DNA of 15,926 nt from CAMDBL01 sp964498125 (lineage in GTDB: Bacteria; Pseudomonadota; Alphaproteobacteria; Rhizobiales; Hyphomicrobiaceae), in assembly GCA_964498125.1 (NCBI GenBank), contig CAZCGE010000028.1, positions 1 to 15,926 on the forward strand, written 5' to 3'. The position numbers and the translations under genes were made by a program. The notes below the pieces were generated by a model, which saw nothing but the letters and a program-made list of their open reading frames with translations, did not search any database and was not told where the DNA came from. Shown piece by piece: positions 6,057-12,909 of the stretch; positions within the stretch are counted from its first letter, which is position 1, and each line of letters begins with the position of its first letter.

Positions 6057-8382
6057 CGCCGAGCAGGCCGATGCCAAGGATGCGGTCGCCGCTCTGGCCG
6101 TCGTCACCCGGCCGCATCCCCACGACTCCGCCCGCCTGCACGTCAGCGGTGCCGCGGCCTACATCGACGACATCCGCGAGCCGGCAGGCACGCTGCATGT
6201 CGCCTGCGGTCTTTCGCCGAACGCCCGCGGCGCCATCACGGCGCTGCGTTTGGACGCCGTGCGCGCGGCGCCCGGCGTCGTCGCCGTGCTGACCGCCAAC
6301 GATGTGCCTGGCAAAAACGATATTGCCCCCGCGTTCGCCGATGAGCCGCTGCTCGCGGACAAAACCGTCATGTTCCATGGCCAGCCGATTTTCGCCGTGG
6401 TTGCCCGAACGCGCGAGGCCGCCCGTCGCGCAGCCCGACTTGCCGACATTGAGATCGCGGCGGAGCAGCCGCTGGTGTCGATCGAGGATGCGCTTGCCGC
6501 CAATGCCACCGTGATGCCCGACTACGACTTCGCGCGCGGCAACGCCGCGGCAGCCCTTGCCGCCTCGCCGCATCGGCTCGAGGGCCGGCTGCGCATCGGC
6601 GGCCAGGAGCATTTCTACCTCGAGGGCCAGGTGGCGCTGGCAGTGCCGGGCGAAGCCGGGCAGATGACCATCCATGCCTCGACCCAGGACCCCGCCGAAG
6701 TCCAGCACATCGCCGCGCGTTTGCTCGCGCTGCCGGCGGCGGCCGTCATGGTCGAGACGCGGCGGCTCGGAGGCGCCTTCGGCGGCAAGGAGAGTCAGGC
6801 CTGCCAGTGGGCGGCGATCGCGGCACTCGCCGCCCAAGTCACGGGGCGCCCGTGCAAGCTGCGCCTGGACCGCGACGACGACTTCGCCGCCACCGGCAAG
6901 CGCCACGACTTTCGCGCCACTTGGCAGGTCGGCTTCGACGGTGCCGGCCGGCTCACGGCCTACGACGTGATGCTCGATGCCCGCTGCGGATGCTCAGTCG
7001 ATTTGTCCCTCGGCGTCGTCGACCGCGCGATGTTTCACGCCACCAACGCCTATTACATGGCCGATGTCGCCATCGGTTCTCGTCGCCTCAGGACCAACAC
7101 AGTCTCGAATACGGCCTTTCGCGGATTTGGCGGTCCACAGGGCATGCTGCCCATCGAGCGTGCGCTCGACGCCATCGCGCATGCCACGGGTCGCGATCCC
7201 CTCGATGTGCGCAAAGCTAATTTCTACGCGCCGGACCGCGACATCACGCCGTTCGGCATGCAGGTCGACGATCCGGGATTTGCACTGCGCCTCGTCGAGG
7301 AACTCGAGGTTTCATCGGACTACCGCGCGCGCCGCGCCGAGATTGCCGCATTCAACCGCAAAGGTGGGCTGCTGCGCAAAGGTCTCGCGCTGACGCCCGT
7401 GCAGTTCGGCATCTCGTTCACGCTGGCGCACATGAACCAGGCCTCGGCGCTGGTGCACGTCTACCAGGACGGCTCGATTCTGTTGAATCACGGTGGCACC
7501 GAGATGGGCCAGGGTCTGTTCGTCAAGATCGCACAGGTGGTCGCGGAGGAGTTCGGCGTGCCGCTCGATGCCGTACGACCCAGCGCGACCAATACGGCGA
7601 TGGTGCCGAATGCCTCGCCGACGGCCGCCTCCGCCGGCTCCGATCTCAATGGCATGGCGGCGCAGATCGCCGCGCGGCGGATCAAGGAGCGGATGACGGG
7701 CATCGCCGCGGAGCACTTCAAGGTCGCGCCCGGCGACATCGCGTTTCGCGAGGGCCGGGTGCTGGCCGGCAACCGGTCGATGACGTTCGGCGAACTGGCG
7801 TCGCTGAGCCGGCGGGCCCGTGTCGCGCTGTCGGCCACTGGCTATTACAAGACCCCCAATATCGACTGGGACCGCGCGGCCAAGACCGGCCGGCCGTTCT
7901 ACTATTTCGCCTATGGCGCGGCTTGCAGCGAGGTGGCGATCGACACGTTGACGGGGGAACTCGAGGTTCGCCGCGTCGACATCCTCCACGACGTCGGCCG
8001 CTCGCTCAATCCGGCCATTGACATCGGCCAGATCGAGGGCGGCTTCGTGCAGGGCATGGGCTGGCTGACAACAGAGGAGTTGTGCTTCGACGCGACAGGC
8101 CGACTGGCGACGCATGCGCCTTCGACCTACAAGATCCCCGTCGCCTCGGATGTGCCCGCCGATTTCCGTGTCCGCCTCATCGCCAGCGAGAGCCGCGTGC
8201 CGACCATCTACCGCTCGAAGGGCGTTGGCGAGCCGCCACTCATGCTGGCGATCTCGGTGTTCTCCGCCATCATCGATGCCCTGTCCTCGCTGACGCCGGG
8301 CCGGCAGGTGCAGCTCGATGCGCCGGCCACGCCGGAGGCCATCTTGATGGCGGTCAACCACCTCTCGGCCATGCAGCCATGA
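6034..8382 (+). CDS. xdhB: Xanthine dehydrogenase molybdopterin-binding large subunit
   Basis: A 782-residue molybdenum hydroxylase subunit that oxidises hypoxanthine and xanthine towards urate. The xanthine oxidase-type active site is intact: GGAFGGKE with Glu253, AFRGFGGPQG with Arg363, and GVGEPP with the catalytic Glu733, corresponding to Rhodobacter capsulatus XdhB Glu232, Arg310 and Glu730. GQEHFYLEGQ (about 190-199) and GGTEMGQG (487-494) are cofactor-binding stretches of the family. The Glu/Arg/Glu set favours purines over aldehydes or CO as substrate. The start is either ATG 6034 or ATG 6043, both inside the end of xdhA, so translation is coupled; neither has a strong ribosome site. 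The maturation factor gene xdhC, often next in line, is absent from this window. Confidence 0.93.
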   Translation: MRRMPPHDAEQADAKDAVAALAVVTRPHPHDSARLHVSGAAAYIDDIREPAGTLHVACGLSPNARGAITALRLDAVRAAPGVVAVLTANDVPGKNDIAPAFADEPLLADKTVMFHGQPIFAVVARTREAARRAARLADIEIAAEQPLVSIEDALAANATVMPDYDFARGNAAAALAASPHRLEGRLRIGGQEHFYLEGQVALAVPGEAGQMTIHASTQDPAEVQHIAARLLALPAAAVMVETRRLGGAFGGKESQACQWAAIAALAAQVTGRPCKLRLDRDDDFAATGKRHDFRATWQVGFDGAGRLTAYDVMLDARCGCSVDLSLGVVDRAMFHATNAYYMADVAIGSRRLRTNTVSNTAFRGFGGPQGMLPIERALDAIAHATGRDPLDVRKANFYAPDRDITPFGMQVDDPGFALRLVEELEVSSDYRARRAEIAAFNRKGGLLRKGLALTPVQFGISFTLAHMNQASALVHVYQDGSILLNHGGTEMGQGLFVKIAQVVAEEFGVPLDAVRPSATNTAMVPNASPTAASAGSDLNGMAAQIAARRIKERMTGIAAEHFKVAPGDIAFREGRVLAGNRSMTFGELASLSRRARVALSATGYYKTPNIDWDRAAKTGRPFYYFAYGAACSEVAIDTLTGELEVRRVDILHDVGRSLNPAIDIGQIEGGFVQGMGWLTTEELCFDATGRLATHAPSTYKIPVASDVPADFRVRLIASESRVPTIYRSKGVGEPPLMLAISVFSAIIDALSSLTPGRQVQLDAPATPEAILMAVNHLSAMQP

Positions 8383-8519
8383 CCGCCGCCACCGATTTCG
8401 GTGCAAAGCAGAAGGGACCGGGATCGCGCGCCGGCACACACGGCCGACAAGAAACGCGATATGATACCAAGGCCTCGCCCCTCGAAGGCATGGCTGCGCG
8501 GAAAGCAGGAGAAGTTGCC

Positions 8520-8714
8520 ATGGCCGGCGACATCGTCAACTTGCGCCAGGCGCGCAAAGCCAAGCTACGGGCGGAAAAAACCGCCCGGGCCGAGCAGAAC
8601 CGCGTCACATTCGGCCGCACCAAGGCCGAGCGCGAGGCCAGCGGAGCCGAAAAGGATCTGGCCGCCCGCAAGCTCGAGGCGCTGCGGCGCGAGCGAGGAC
8701 AAGACGATGGCTGA
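8520..8714 (+). CDS. DUF4169 family protein
   Basis: A 64-residue, highly charged, probably helical protein. The N-terminal AGDIVNLRQARKAKLRAEK and the following ENRVTFGRTKAERE-like block identify DUF4169, a small family common in alphaproteobacteria. Function is unknown; a nucleic-acid- or ribosome-associated role would suit the many Lys and Arg residues but is not shown. ATG 8520 has AGGAG seven bases upstream. The frame stays open back to an ATG at 8379 that overlaps the xdhB stop as ATGA, but those extra 47 residues are not family-like. It overlaps the next gene by eight bases, so both are one transcription unit. Confidence 0.88.
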   Translation: MAGDIVNLRQARKAKLRAEKTARAEQNRVTFGRTKAEREASGAEKDLAARKLEALRRERGQDDG

Positions 8715-8958
8715 CGGCAGCGGGGCCAACTCGGCCCGCCCGCGTAAACGGTCCTTCACCATCCGGGGACACCGCACCTCGATCAGCCTGGAAACGGCCT
8801 TCTGGGAGGCGCTGAAGGCAGCGGCGACAGCAGAGTCGGCCTCGTTGGCCGCGCTGATCGCCAGCATCGATGCGGAACGCGGCCAGACCAATCTGTCGAG
8901 TGCCGTCCGCGTCTGGGTGCTCGCCTACTTCCGCACGCCGGCCAGGTCGCGGCTGTGA
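8707..8958 (+). CDS. Ribbon-helix-helix domain protein (RHH_4)
   Basis: An 83-residue protein with one ribbon-helix-helix fold of the RHH_4 type. RKRSFTIRGHRTSISLE (about 13-29) forms the strand, followed by the helix FWEALKAAATAE, a second SLAALIASIDAER helix, and a C-terminal LSSAVRVWVLAYFRT helix. Such proteins are dimeric DNA binders, but targets for this family are not established. ATG 8707 lies within the end of the DUF4169 gene (eight-base overlap). The DUF4169 plus RHH_4 pair recurs in alphaproteobacteria, so they probably work together. Two large hairpins follow the stop and would end transcription. Confidence 0.88.
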   Translation: MADGSGANSARPRKRSFTIRGHRTSISLETAFWEALKAAATAESASLAALIASIDAERGQTNLSSAVRVWVLAYFRTPARSRL

Positions 8959-8976
8959 AGGCTGCGATGGCGGGTC

Positions 8977-9031
8977 AATACCAACCTGCGCAGACTCTGA
9001 CTCTCAGTTATGCCGTGCGCAGGTTGGTATT
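8977..9031. repeat. 16-bp perfect hairpin between convergent genes
   Basis: AATACCAACCTGCGCA (8977-8992) pairs perfectly with TGCGCAGGTTGGTATT (9016-9031) around a 23-base loop. A T-rich run (TCTCTTTTGTTT) follows, so it may act as terminator for the plus-strand RHH gene. Its TACCAACCTGC end motif recurs in the next hairpin, which suggests a dispersed REP-like family rather than a purpose-built terminator. Confidence 0.85.
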
Positions 9032-9073
9032 CTCTTTTGTTTGTGCGCAGCCGCCACGCCAACCCTGCGCGCG

Positions 9074-9115
9074 TATACCCGTCTGCATGGGTCAACACCC
9101 ATGCAGATTGGTATA
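9074..9115. repeat. Second hairpin with related TACCAAYCTGC ends
   Basis: TATACC, two mismatched bases, then TCTGCATGGGT (9082-9092) pair with ACCCATGCAGA (9097-9107), two bases and GGTATA around a CAAC loop. Read on the minus strand it begins TATACCAATCTGC, close to the TACCAACCTGC arms of the preceding hairpin. It lies 20 bases after the minus-strand App1 gene stop and could also terminate that transcript. Confidence 0.82.
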
Positions 9116-9135
9116 ATGCACCGCCGCGCGCACCG

Positions 9136-10275
9136 TCACGGCGCCTTGATCGTTCCAGGGTCCTCGAACAAAGCCCACTGTGCCTCCGCGATACCGGCGA
9201 AAGTCTTGGCGAAGCGCGCGTCGTCGCGACGGGCGGCGGTGATATTGCGAATGTAGATGCGGGCGATCTGCTGGGGATGACGGCGCAGCGCATCGGCATA
9301 AACTTCCGGATCGTCCTCGCCGCTGTCGCCGATCAGGATGAACTGGCGCCGCGGATAGGTGCTCAGGATCACCTCGATCTCGGGCGGCTTGGTTTGGCGG
9401 CCGGGCTTGACGATGTCGAGTGCGGTGCGATCCTTGAGGCGGATCTGCTTCAGCGCGATCGAGGCGACTGGCAGGTCGCTGGCGCGCAGAAAGCCTAGAA
9501 GCGGCTCGGCCAGGTGCCAAGGGCTCGACGAGACGTAGTGCACCGGGGCACCCGCGGCGTCCAGCCGGCGATAGGCGGTCGCCATGCCGGCGACGGCCTC
9601 GAAGGGTTTGTAGAACGTCGAGTCCCACAGGCGCCGGCGGTCCAGCACATGGGTGATTTTCACCGTGTCGTCGATATCGGAGATCACCGACAGGCCGGTC
9701 GGTCCGATCAGCCGTGCGCTGGCCTCGATGCGGCGCCCGTCGGATGGCGGCAGAACGGCGGTGATGGGGAGGAGCGTTCCATCTGGCGTTGCGGCCGTGA
9801 CCGGCAGGTGCAGTTCAGCGCGCGCGTGACCATTGGCGCCGGTGGGCGGCAGGGTGGCGCGCGTGCCGGCGACGTCGACGACGATCGTCCGGCCGCCCTT
9901 GTTGTCGGCCAGCAGCAGGTTGACGCGTGCGTCAAAGATCGGAGCATTCGCCGGTGTCACTTCCAGGCCATAGGTCGCCTTCAACACTGCAGCGATCGCT
10001 CCACGCCGCACATTGCTCTTCCGCGGCACATAAACCCAGGCGTGCAGCGGCACGATCCAGTGACGGCCATCGGCACTCTGGTGCGCAGCGGCCGGTAACA
10101 ACACAAGCGCTTCGCCGGGCTGCACATTCGAAATGTCGGCGGCGGACAGGGGCTGGCCAGACAAAGCCAGCGACACGAGGAAGCACAGGCCGATGCGACG
10201 CGAACTAGCGGTGCTGGAAGCACTACGCTGGGCACATCCTCGCCGGCGCGAAAGTGATGCTGCATTCAGGGTCAT
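9136..10275 (-). CDS. App1/DUF2183 phosphatase-domain protein, exported
   Basis: A 379-residue protein with a hydrophobic signal-like segment at about residues 28-46 (IGLCFLVSLALSG, ending near LSAAD), preceded by an Arg-rich lead. The catalytic domain is the HAD-type App1 (DUF2183) module: DIDDT at 200-204 with Asp200 and Asp202, SSSPWHL at 249-255, and the acidic loop IGDSGEDDPEVYA at about 315-327. Yeast App1 is a phosphatidate phosphatase; bacterial relatives are less well characterised, so lipid phosphate hydrolysis is likely only by homology. The start at 10275 overlaps the stop of the SoxS-like gene by four bases (ATGA on the minus strand), strongly supporting it despite the long N-terminus. 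The open frame continues upstream to 11556, but that part is a shadow of the genes there. Confidence 0.88.
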   Translation of the reverse strand: MTLNAASLSRRRGCAQRSASSTASSRRIGLCFLVSLALSGQPLSAADISNVQPGEALVLLPAAAHQSADGRHWIVPLHAWVYVPRKSNVRRGAIAAVLKATYGLEVTPANAPIFDARVNLLLADNKGGRTIVVDVAGTRATLPPTGANGHARAELHLPVTAATPDGTLLPITAVLPPSDGRRIEASARLIGPTGLSVISDIDDTVKITHVLDRRRLWDSTFYKPFEAVAGMATAYRRLDAAGAPVHYVSSSPWHLAEPLLGFLRASDLPVASIALKQIRLKDRTALDIVKPGRQTKPPEIEVILSTYPRRQFILIGDSGEDDPEVYADALRRHPQQIARIYIRNITAARRDDARFAKTFAGIAEAQWALFEDPGTIKAP

Positions 10276-10667
10276 GGCGTGGCGTTCATTGTCTTGTTGC
10301 GCGTTTCGCGCACGACAGGCGCCAGCCGCTTCAGCAGCTCTGTCAACATTGGGTAGAAGAAATGCGCGCCGGGGTAACCGAGCAGGCGGCCCTTCTCCTC
10401 GCCATGCTCGATCAGCACGAACGTTGGCGTCAGGGTTACCGGCTGGTCGAAGCGGATATCTGGCGGCACGCCGCTGCGAATGTCGTGTCGCCGCAATGGC
10501 GCAATCCGGCCTTCCATGGACTGGCCATAGCCCGGACCGACCTCGGCATGCCAGCGCTGGCACCAGACACAGCCCGGCTCCTCGAACATCAGCAGCTCGG
10601 CGGCTTGGCCGGGGCGCGCCGCGAACGCGGCGGCAGCCAGGAACAGGACGGTGAGCGCCATGCGCAT
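10272..10667 (-). CDS. soxS: SoxS-like periplasmic thioredoxin-fold protein
   Basis: A 131-residue protein with a signal peptide (hydrophobic residues 3-16, probable cleavage near QAA at 21-23) and a thioredoxin-like redox site PGCVWC with Cys33 and Cys36. The later block TLTPTFVLIEHGEEKGRLLGYPGAHFF contains the cis-Pro-type TPTF. It resembles SoxS, a periplasmic thioredoxin that keeps sulfur-oxidation proteins reduced. The sequence shows a periplasmic dithiol protein; the Sox role is by family resemblance and by the SoxH-like and cytochrome genes across the divergent region. ATG 10667 is chosen, with ATG 10661 an alternative; an AAGGG lies upstream. The gene leads a two-gene minus-strand operon. 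Confidence 0.8.
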   Translation of the reverse strand: MRMALTVLFLAAAAFAARPGQAAELLMFEEPGCVWCQRWHAEVGPGYGQSMEGRIAPLRRHDIRSGVPPDIRFDQPVTLTPTFVLIEHGEEKGRLLGYPGAHFFYPMLTELLKRLAPVVRETRNKTMNATP

Positions 10668-10965
10668 AACATTCGGGCCCTTGCCGAGGGTTCCGGGGCA
10701 ACGCAAGCCTTGCCACTGGACCAATCGATCCCGCATCATGACCGCGCAACGAGCCATGGACAACACGCTGGTGGCCTTTCTCGCTAGAAAACCACTGATT
10801 TGGGCACGGCGTGGCCCAGATTCCAGGGCTGGATACATTCCCGCGTCCAATGCGCCTGCGGCTGAATCGCCGGGTCGTTCGTAAGGCTTTATCGGACCCC
10901 TGCCATCGGCTATCTCCCAATCGACCGGGCGCGCATCCCCGGGACCCGCGCTGAAGGAGGACAAC
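10668..10965. other. Divergent intergenic region
   Basis: 298 bases between the minus-strand soxS-like gene and the plus-strand hydrolase gene. Both promoters should lie here, but I see no convincing -35/-10 pair. The only structure is a small hairpin at 10801-10818 (TGGGC-AC with GT-G-GCCCA). The short reading frame running through (10651-10884) lacks coding features. Confidence 0.5.
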
Positions 10966-10968
10966 GTG
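10954..10968 (+). promoter_or_regulatory. Strong ribosome binding site fixing a GTG start
   Basis: AAGGAGG (10954-10960) lies five bases before GTG 10966. This decides the start of the hydrolase gene, which has no suitable ATG before its Tat signal. Confidence 0.85.
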
Positions 10969-11919
10969 CGCCATCCCGCCAGGGTATCTGTCACGCGCCG
11001 CGGCCTGGTCCATTGTGGGGCGGCGATGGGGGCGGCAATGGCCATGGGCCCGCGGACGGCGTTCGGCCAGGGCAGCGCCACATCGCACACAGTCAAGGTC
11101 GGGGCGATCGAGATCACGGTCGTGTCCGATGGCAGTTTCACGCAGCCTCTGAGTGTCATGCTGCCCGGCCGGCCAGAGGCCGAGGTCGCGGCCGTATTCA
11201 AGACGCAGGGCCTGGCGTTCGATGGACTGAAAGCCGAGGTCAACGTCACCCTGATCCGCTCGGGCGGCGATCTCATCCTGATCGATGCCGGTGCGGGTCC
11301 CGATTTCATGCCGACGCTCGGTCGTCTCGCGGACCGCCTGGATGCCGCCGGGATCAAGCCGGAGGCCATCACCAAGGTCGTGTTCACGCACGCGCACCCC
11401 GATCACTTCTGGGGCGCCATCGATCCCTTGGGCGGCGGCACGCTGTTCGAGAAAGCCCGGCACATGATGACCGCGCCGGAGCGCGATTTCTGGCTCGATC
11501 CAAATGTGGAAAGCCGCGCCCGCGAGGCCTTCAAGGCGATGGCGATCGGAACCCATCGCCGCCTGAAATCAGTCGCTGAACGCATCGAGACTGTGCGGCC
11601 TGGCCAGGAGATTGCGCCGGGCGTGGCGCTCATCGACACAGCAGGCCATTCCCCCGGTCACGTTTCAGTCATGGTGCGCTCGGGCAGCGAGCAACTGCTG
11701 ATCGGCGGCGATGCCCTCTTGCAATCGGTGATCTCGTTTGCCGCGCCGGACTGGCGCTGGGGACCGGACATGGATGCAGAGAAGGCGGTTGCCACGCGCA
11801 AAGTTTTGCTCGACCGGCTCGCCAGCGACAAAACGTCCCTCATCGGCACGCATCTGCCCTGGCCGGGCATTGGCCGCGTCGAGCGCAAGGATTTGGCATT
11901 CCGGTTTATTCCGGGCTGA
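10966..11919 (+). CDS. Tat-exported metallo-beta-lactamase-fold hydrolase (SoxH-like)
   Basis: A 317-residue protein. The N-terminus carries a twin-arginine-like signal (TRRGLV at 10-15 and an Ala-rich stretch to about residue 36). The metallo-beta-lactamase fold has all metal ligands: HAHPDH with His142, His144, Asp146 and His147, then His228 in DTAGHSPGH, Asp249 in GGDA and His296 in GTHLPWPG. It is therefore probably an active dinuclear zinc hydrolase in the periplasm. Similar proteins occur as SoxH in sulfur-oxidation loci, where their substrate is unclear, and as quinoprotein-associated hydrolases. The start is GTG 10966 with a strong ribosome site. A cytochrome c gene follows after 60 bases, probably in the same operon, and the soxS-like gene is divergent. 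Confidence 0.9.
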   Translation: MRHPARVSVTRRGLVHCGAAMGAAMAMGPRTAFGQGSATSHTVKVGAIEITVVSDGSFTQPLSVMLPGRPEAEVAAVFKTQGLAFDGLKAEVNVTLIRSGGDLILIDAGAGPDFMPTLGRLADRLDAAGIKPEAITKVVFTHAHPDHFWGAIDPLGGGTLFEKARHMMTAPERDFWLDPNVESRAREAFKAMAIGTHRRLKSVAERIETVRPGQEIAPGVALIDTAGHSPGHVSVMVRSGSEQLLIGGDALLQSVISFAAPDWRWGPDMDAEKAVATRKVLLDRLASDKTSLIGTHLPWPGIGRVERKDLAFRFIPG

Positions 11920-11979
11920 GGCGAGAGGACAAACAACGGACGCTGAATTTTTCCAACCTGCAAGAGAAGGGAATGCACG

Positions 11980-12369
11980 ATGCGAGTGACGACAGCCACG
12001 TTTTGTCTGCTGACGCTGGTCCTGGCCAACGCGCCCGCCACGGCGCAGGACGCAGCCGAGGGTGAGGAAGTCTTCAAGAAATGCCGCGCCTGCCATCAGG
12101 TGGGCGAAACGGCGAAGAATGTCGTCGGCCCCAAGCTCAACGGTTTGTTTGGCCGCAAATCCGGAACGATCGAAGGCTTCAATTATTCCGAAGCCAACAA
12201 AACGTCGGGCGTGACCTGGGACGAGACGGTGTTCGCCAAATACATCGCCGACCCGCGGGCAGCGATGCCCGGCACCAAGATGGCCTTCGCCGGCCTCAAG
12301 GACGAGAAGGACGTCAAGGATCTGACCGCCTTCCTCAAGCAATTCGACGCCGAAGGGAAGAAGAAGTAG
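11980..12369 (+). CDS. Soluble cytochrome c (c2/c550-like)
   Basis: A 129-residue class I cytochrome c. The signal peptide is residues 1 to about 23 (LLTLVLANAPATAQD). Haem attaches at CRACH (Cys35, Cys38, His39), and MPGTKMAF at about 96-103 supplies the distal Met101. GPKLNGLFGRKSG and the YSEANK segment are typical of alphaproteobacterial cytochrome c2 relatives. It should carry electrons in the periplasm. ATG 11980 has AAGGGA about seven bases upstream. It probably shares a transcript with the SoxH-like hydrolase, so it may be the electron acceptor of a periplasmic oxidation; the partner is not visible here. The Lys-rich end (EGKKK) is normal for such proteins. Confidence 0.93.
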   Translation: MRVTTATFCLLTLVLANAPATAQDAAEGEEVFKKCRACHQVGETAKNVVGPKLNGLFGRKSGTIEGFNYSEANKTSGVTWDETVFAKYIADPRAAMPGTKMAFAGLKDEKDVKDLTAFLKQFDAEGKKK

Positions 12370-12420
12370 CCACGGTGCACGATGGTGTCGCCGAACGAAA
12401 CGTGAAGGCGCCGCCTGCGC

Positions 12421-12593
12421 CCCCTCTCCCCACAAGCGCAGCGAAGTGGGGAGAGGGTCGGGGTGAGGGGCGGCCACGGGCACAACGCTGAGCGCGCCGC
12501 ATCGTCTGTGCTCCACGTGTGGCAGCCTCAAGCAAGCGGCCGCCCCTCACGCTAACCCTCTCCCCATGCAAGTGCAGGGCATGGGGAGAGGGG
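12421..12593. repeat. Nested inverted repeat of CCCTCTCCCC elements
   Basis: There are two hairpins: CCCTCTCCCCAC (12422-12433) with GTGGGGAGAGGG (12446-12457), and CCCTCTCCCCATGC (12556-12569) with GCATGGGGAGAGGG (12579-12592). Their facing flanks, GTGAGGGGCGGCC after the first and GGCCGCCCCTCAC before the second, are also inverted copies. The result is a large mirror arrangement around about 60 unique bases. CCCTCTCCCC hairpins of this kind are widespread proteobacterial intergenic repeats. The first follows the cytochrome gene by about 50 bases and may stabilise or end its transcript. Confidence 0.85.
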
Positions 12594-12763
12594 ACGCGCG
12601 CGGCGATCGCCACTACCGCACTTGGCCCATCTCCCCCTGGTCTAGCTTCGTTCCAATGTCGTCGCGATCAAAGGTCTTGCGGACATCGACCGGACGATAC
12701 CGCTTCGCCTGACGCCGCCAGGATAGCCGCCCGCCAGCCCGGATGCGCAAGTCGGGCGATCGT

Positions 12764-12798
12764 GCTAGTACCCGCCATCAAAAATGGCTGGTACTAGC
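12764..12798. repeat. Hairpin ending in CTAGTACC, first of a tandem pair
   Basis: GCTAGTACCCGCCAT (12764-12778) pairs with ATGGCTGGTACTAGC (12784-12798) with one mismatch, around a CAAAA loop. The outer TAGTACC/GGTACTA motif recurs in the hairpin 11 bases downstream. The stretch 12594-12763 before it shows nothing recognisable. Confidence 0.82.
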
Positions 12799-12809
12799 CA
12801 TCTTGCTGA

Positions 12810-12874
12810 AGTACCCGATTCACGCTGCATTTTCGTGCCACGAAATGTGGCACTCAATTCCGCGATCGGGTACT
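12810..12874. repeat. Hairpin with AGTACCCGAT arms and a switchable core
   Basis: AGTACCCGAT (12810-12819) pairs with ATCGGGTACT (12865-12874). Inside are two mutually exclusive small hairpins: TTTCGT-GCC-ACGAAA and GTGCCAC-GAAAT-GTGGCAC share the same bases. It lies 36 bases before hrpB. Repeat origin is likelier than regulation, given the related hairpin just upstream. Confidence 0.78.
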
Positions 12875-12909
12875 AGGCGGAGGCGATCGTCAATCGCCGC
12901 CTGGACCAG

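Noticed and set aside
5746..6906. Long minus-strand frame opposite xdhA and xdhB
   Set aside because: It is antisense to two confidently identified genes in GC-rich DNA and its translation is Arg/Gly-rich with no motif. The frame at 7312-8439 was rejected for the same reason.
8959..9135. CRISPR array, from the repeated related sequences
   Set aside because: There are only two inverted, imperfect hairpins with no regular direct repeats or spacers and no cas genes.
9136..11556. An 806-codon open frame on the minus strand
   Set aside because: Only the last 379 codons (from 10275) are a real gene. The upstream part is antisense to the SoxH-like hydrolase gene and overlaps the soxS-like gene in another frame, with no family-like sequence.
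11665..12531. Minus-strand frame opposite the hydrolase and cytochrome genes
   Set aside because: It is antisense to two clear genes and runs into a repeat; the translation has no recognisable domain.
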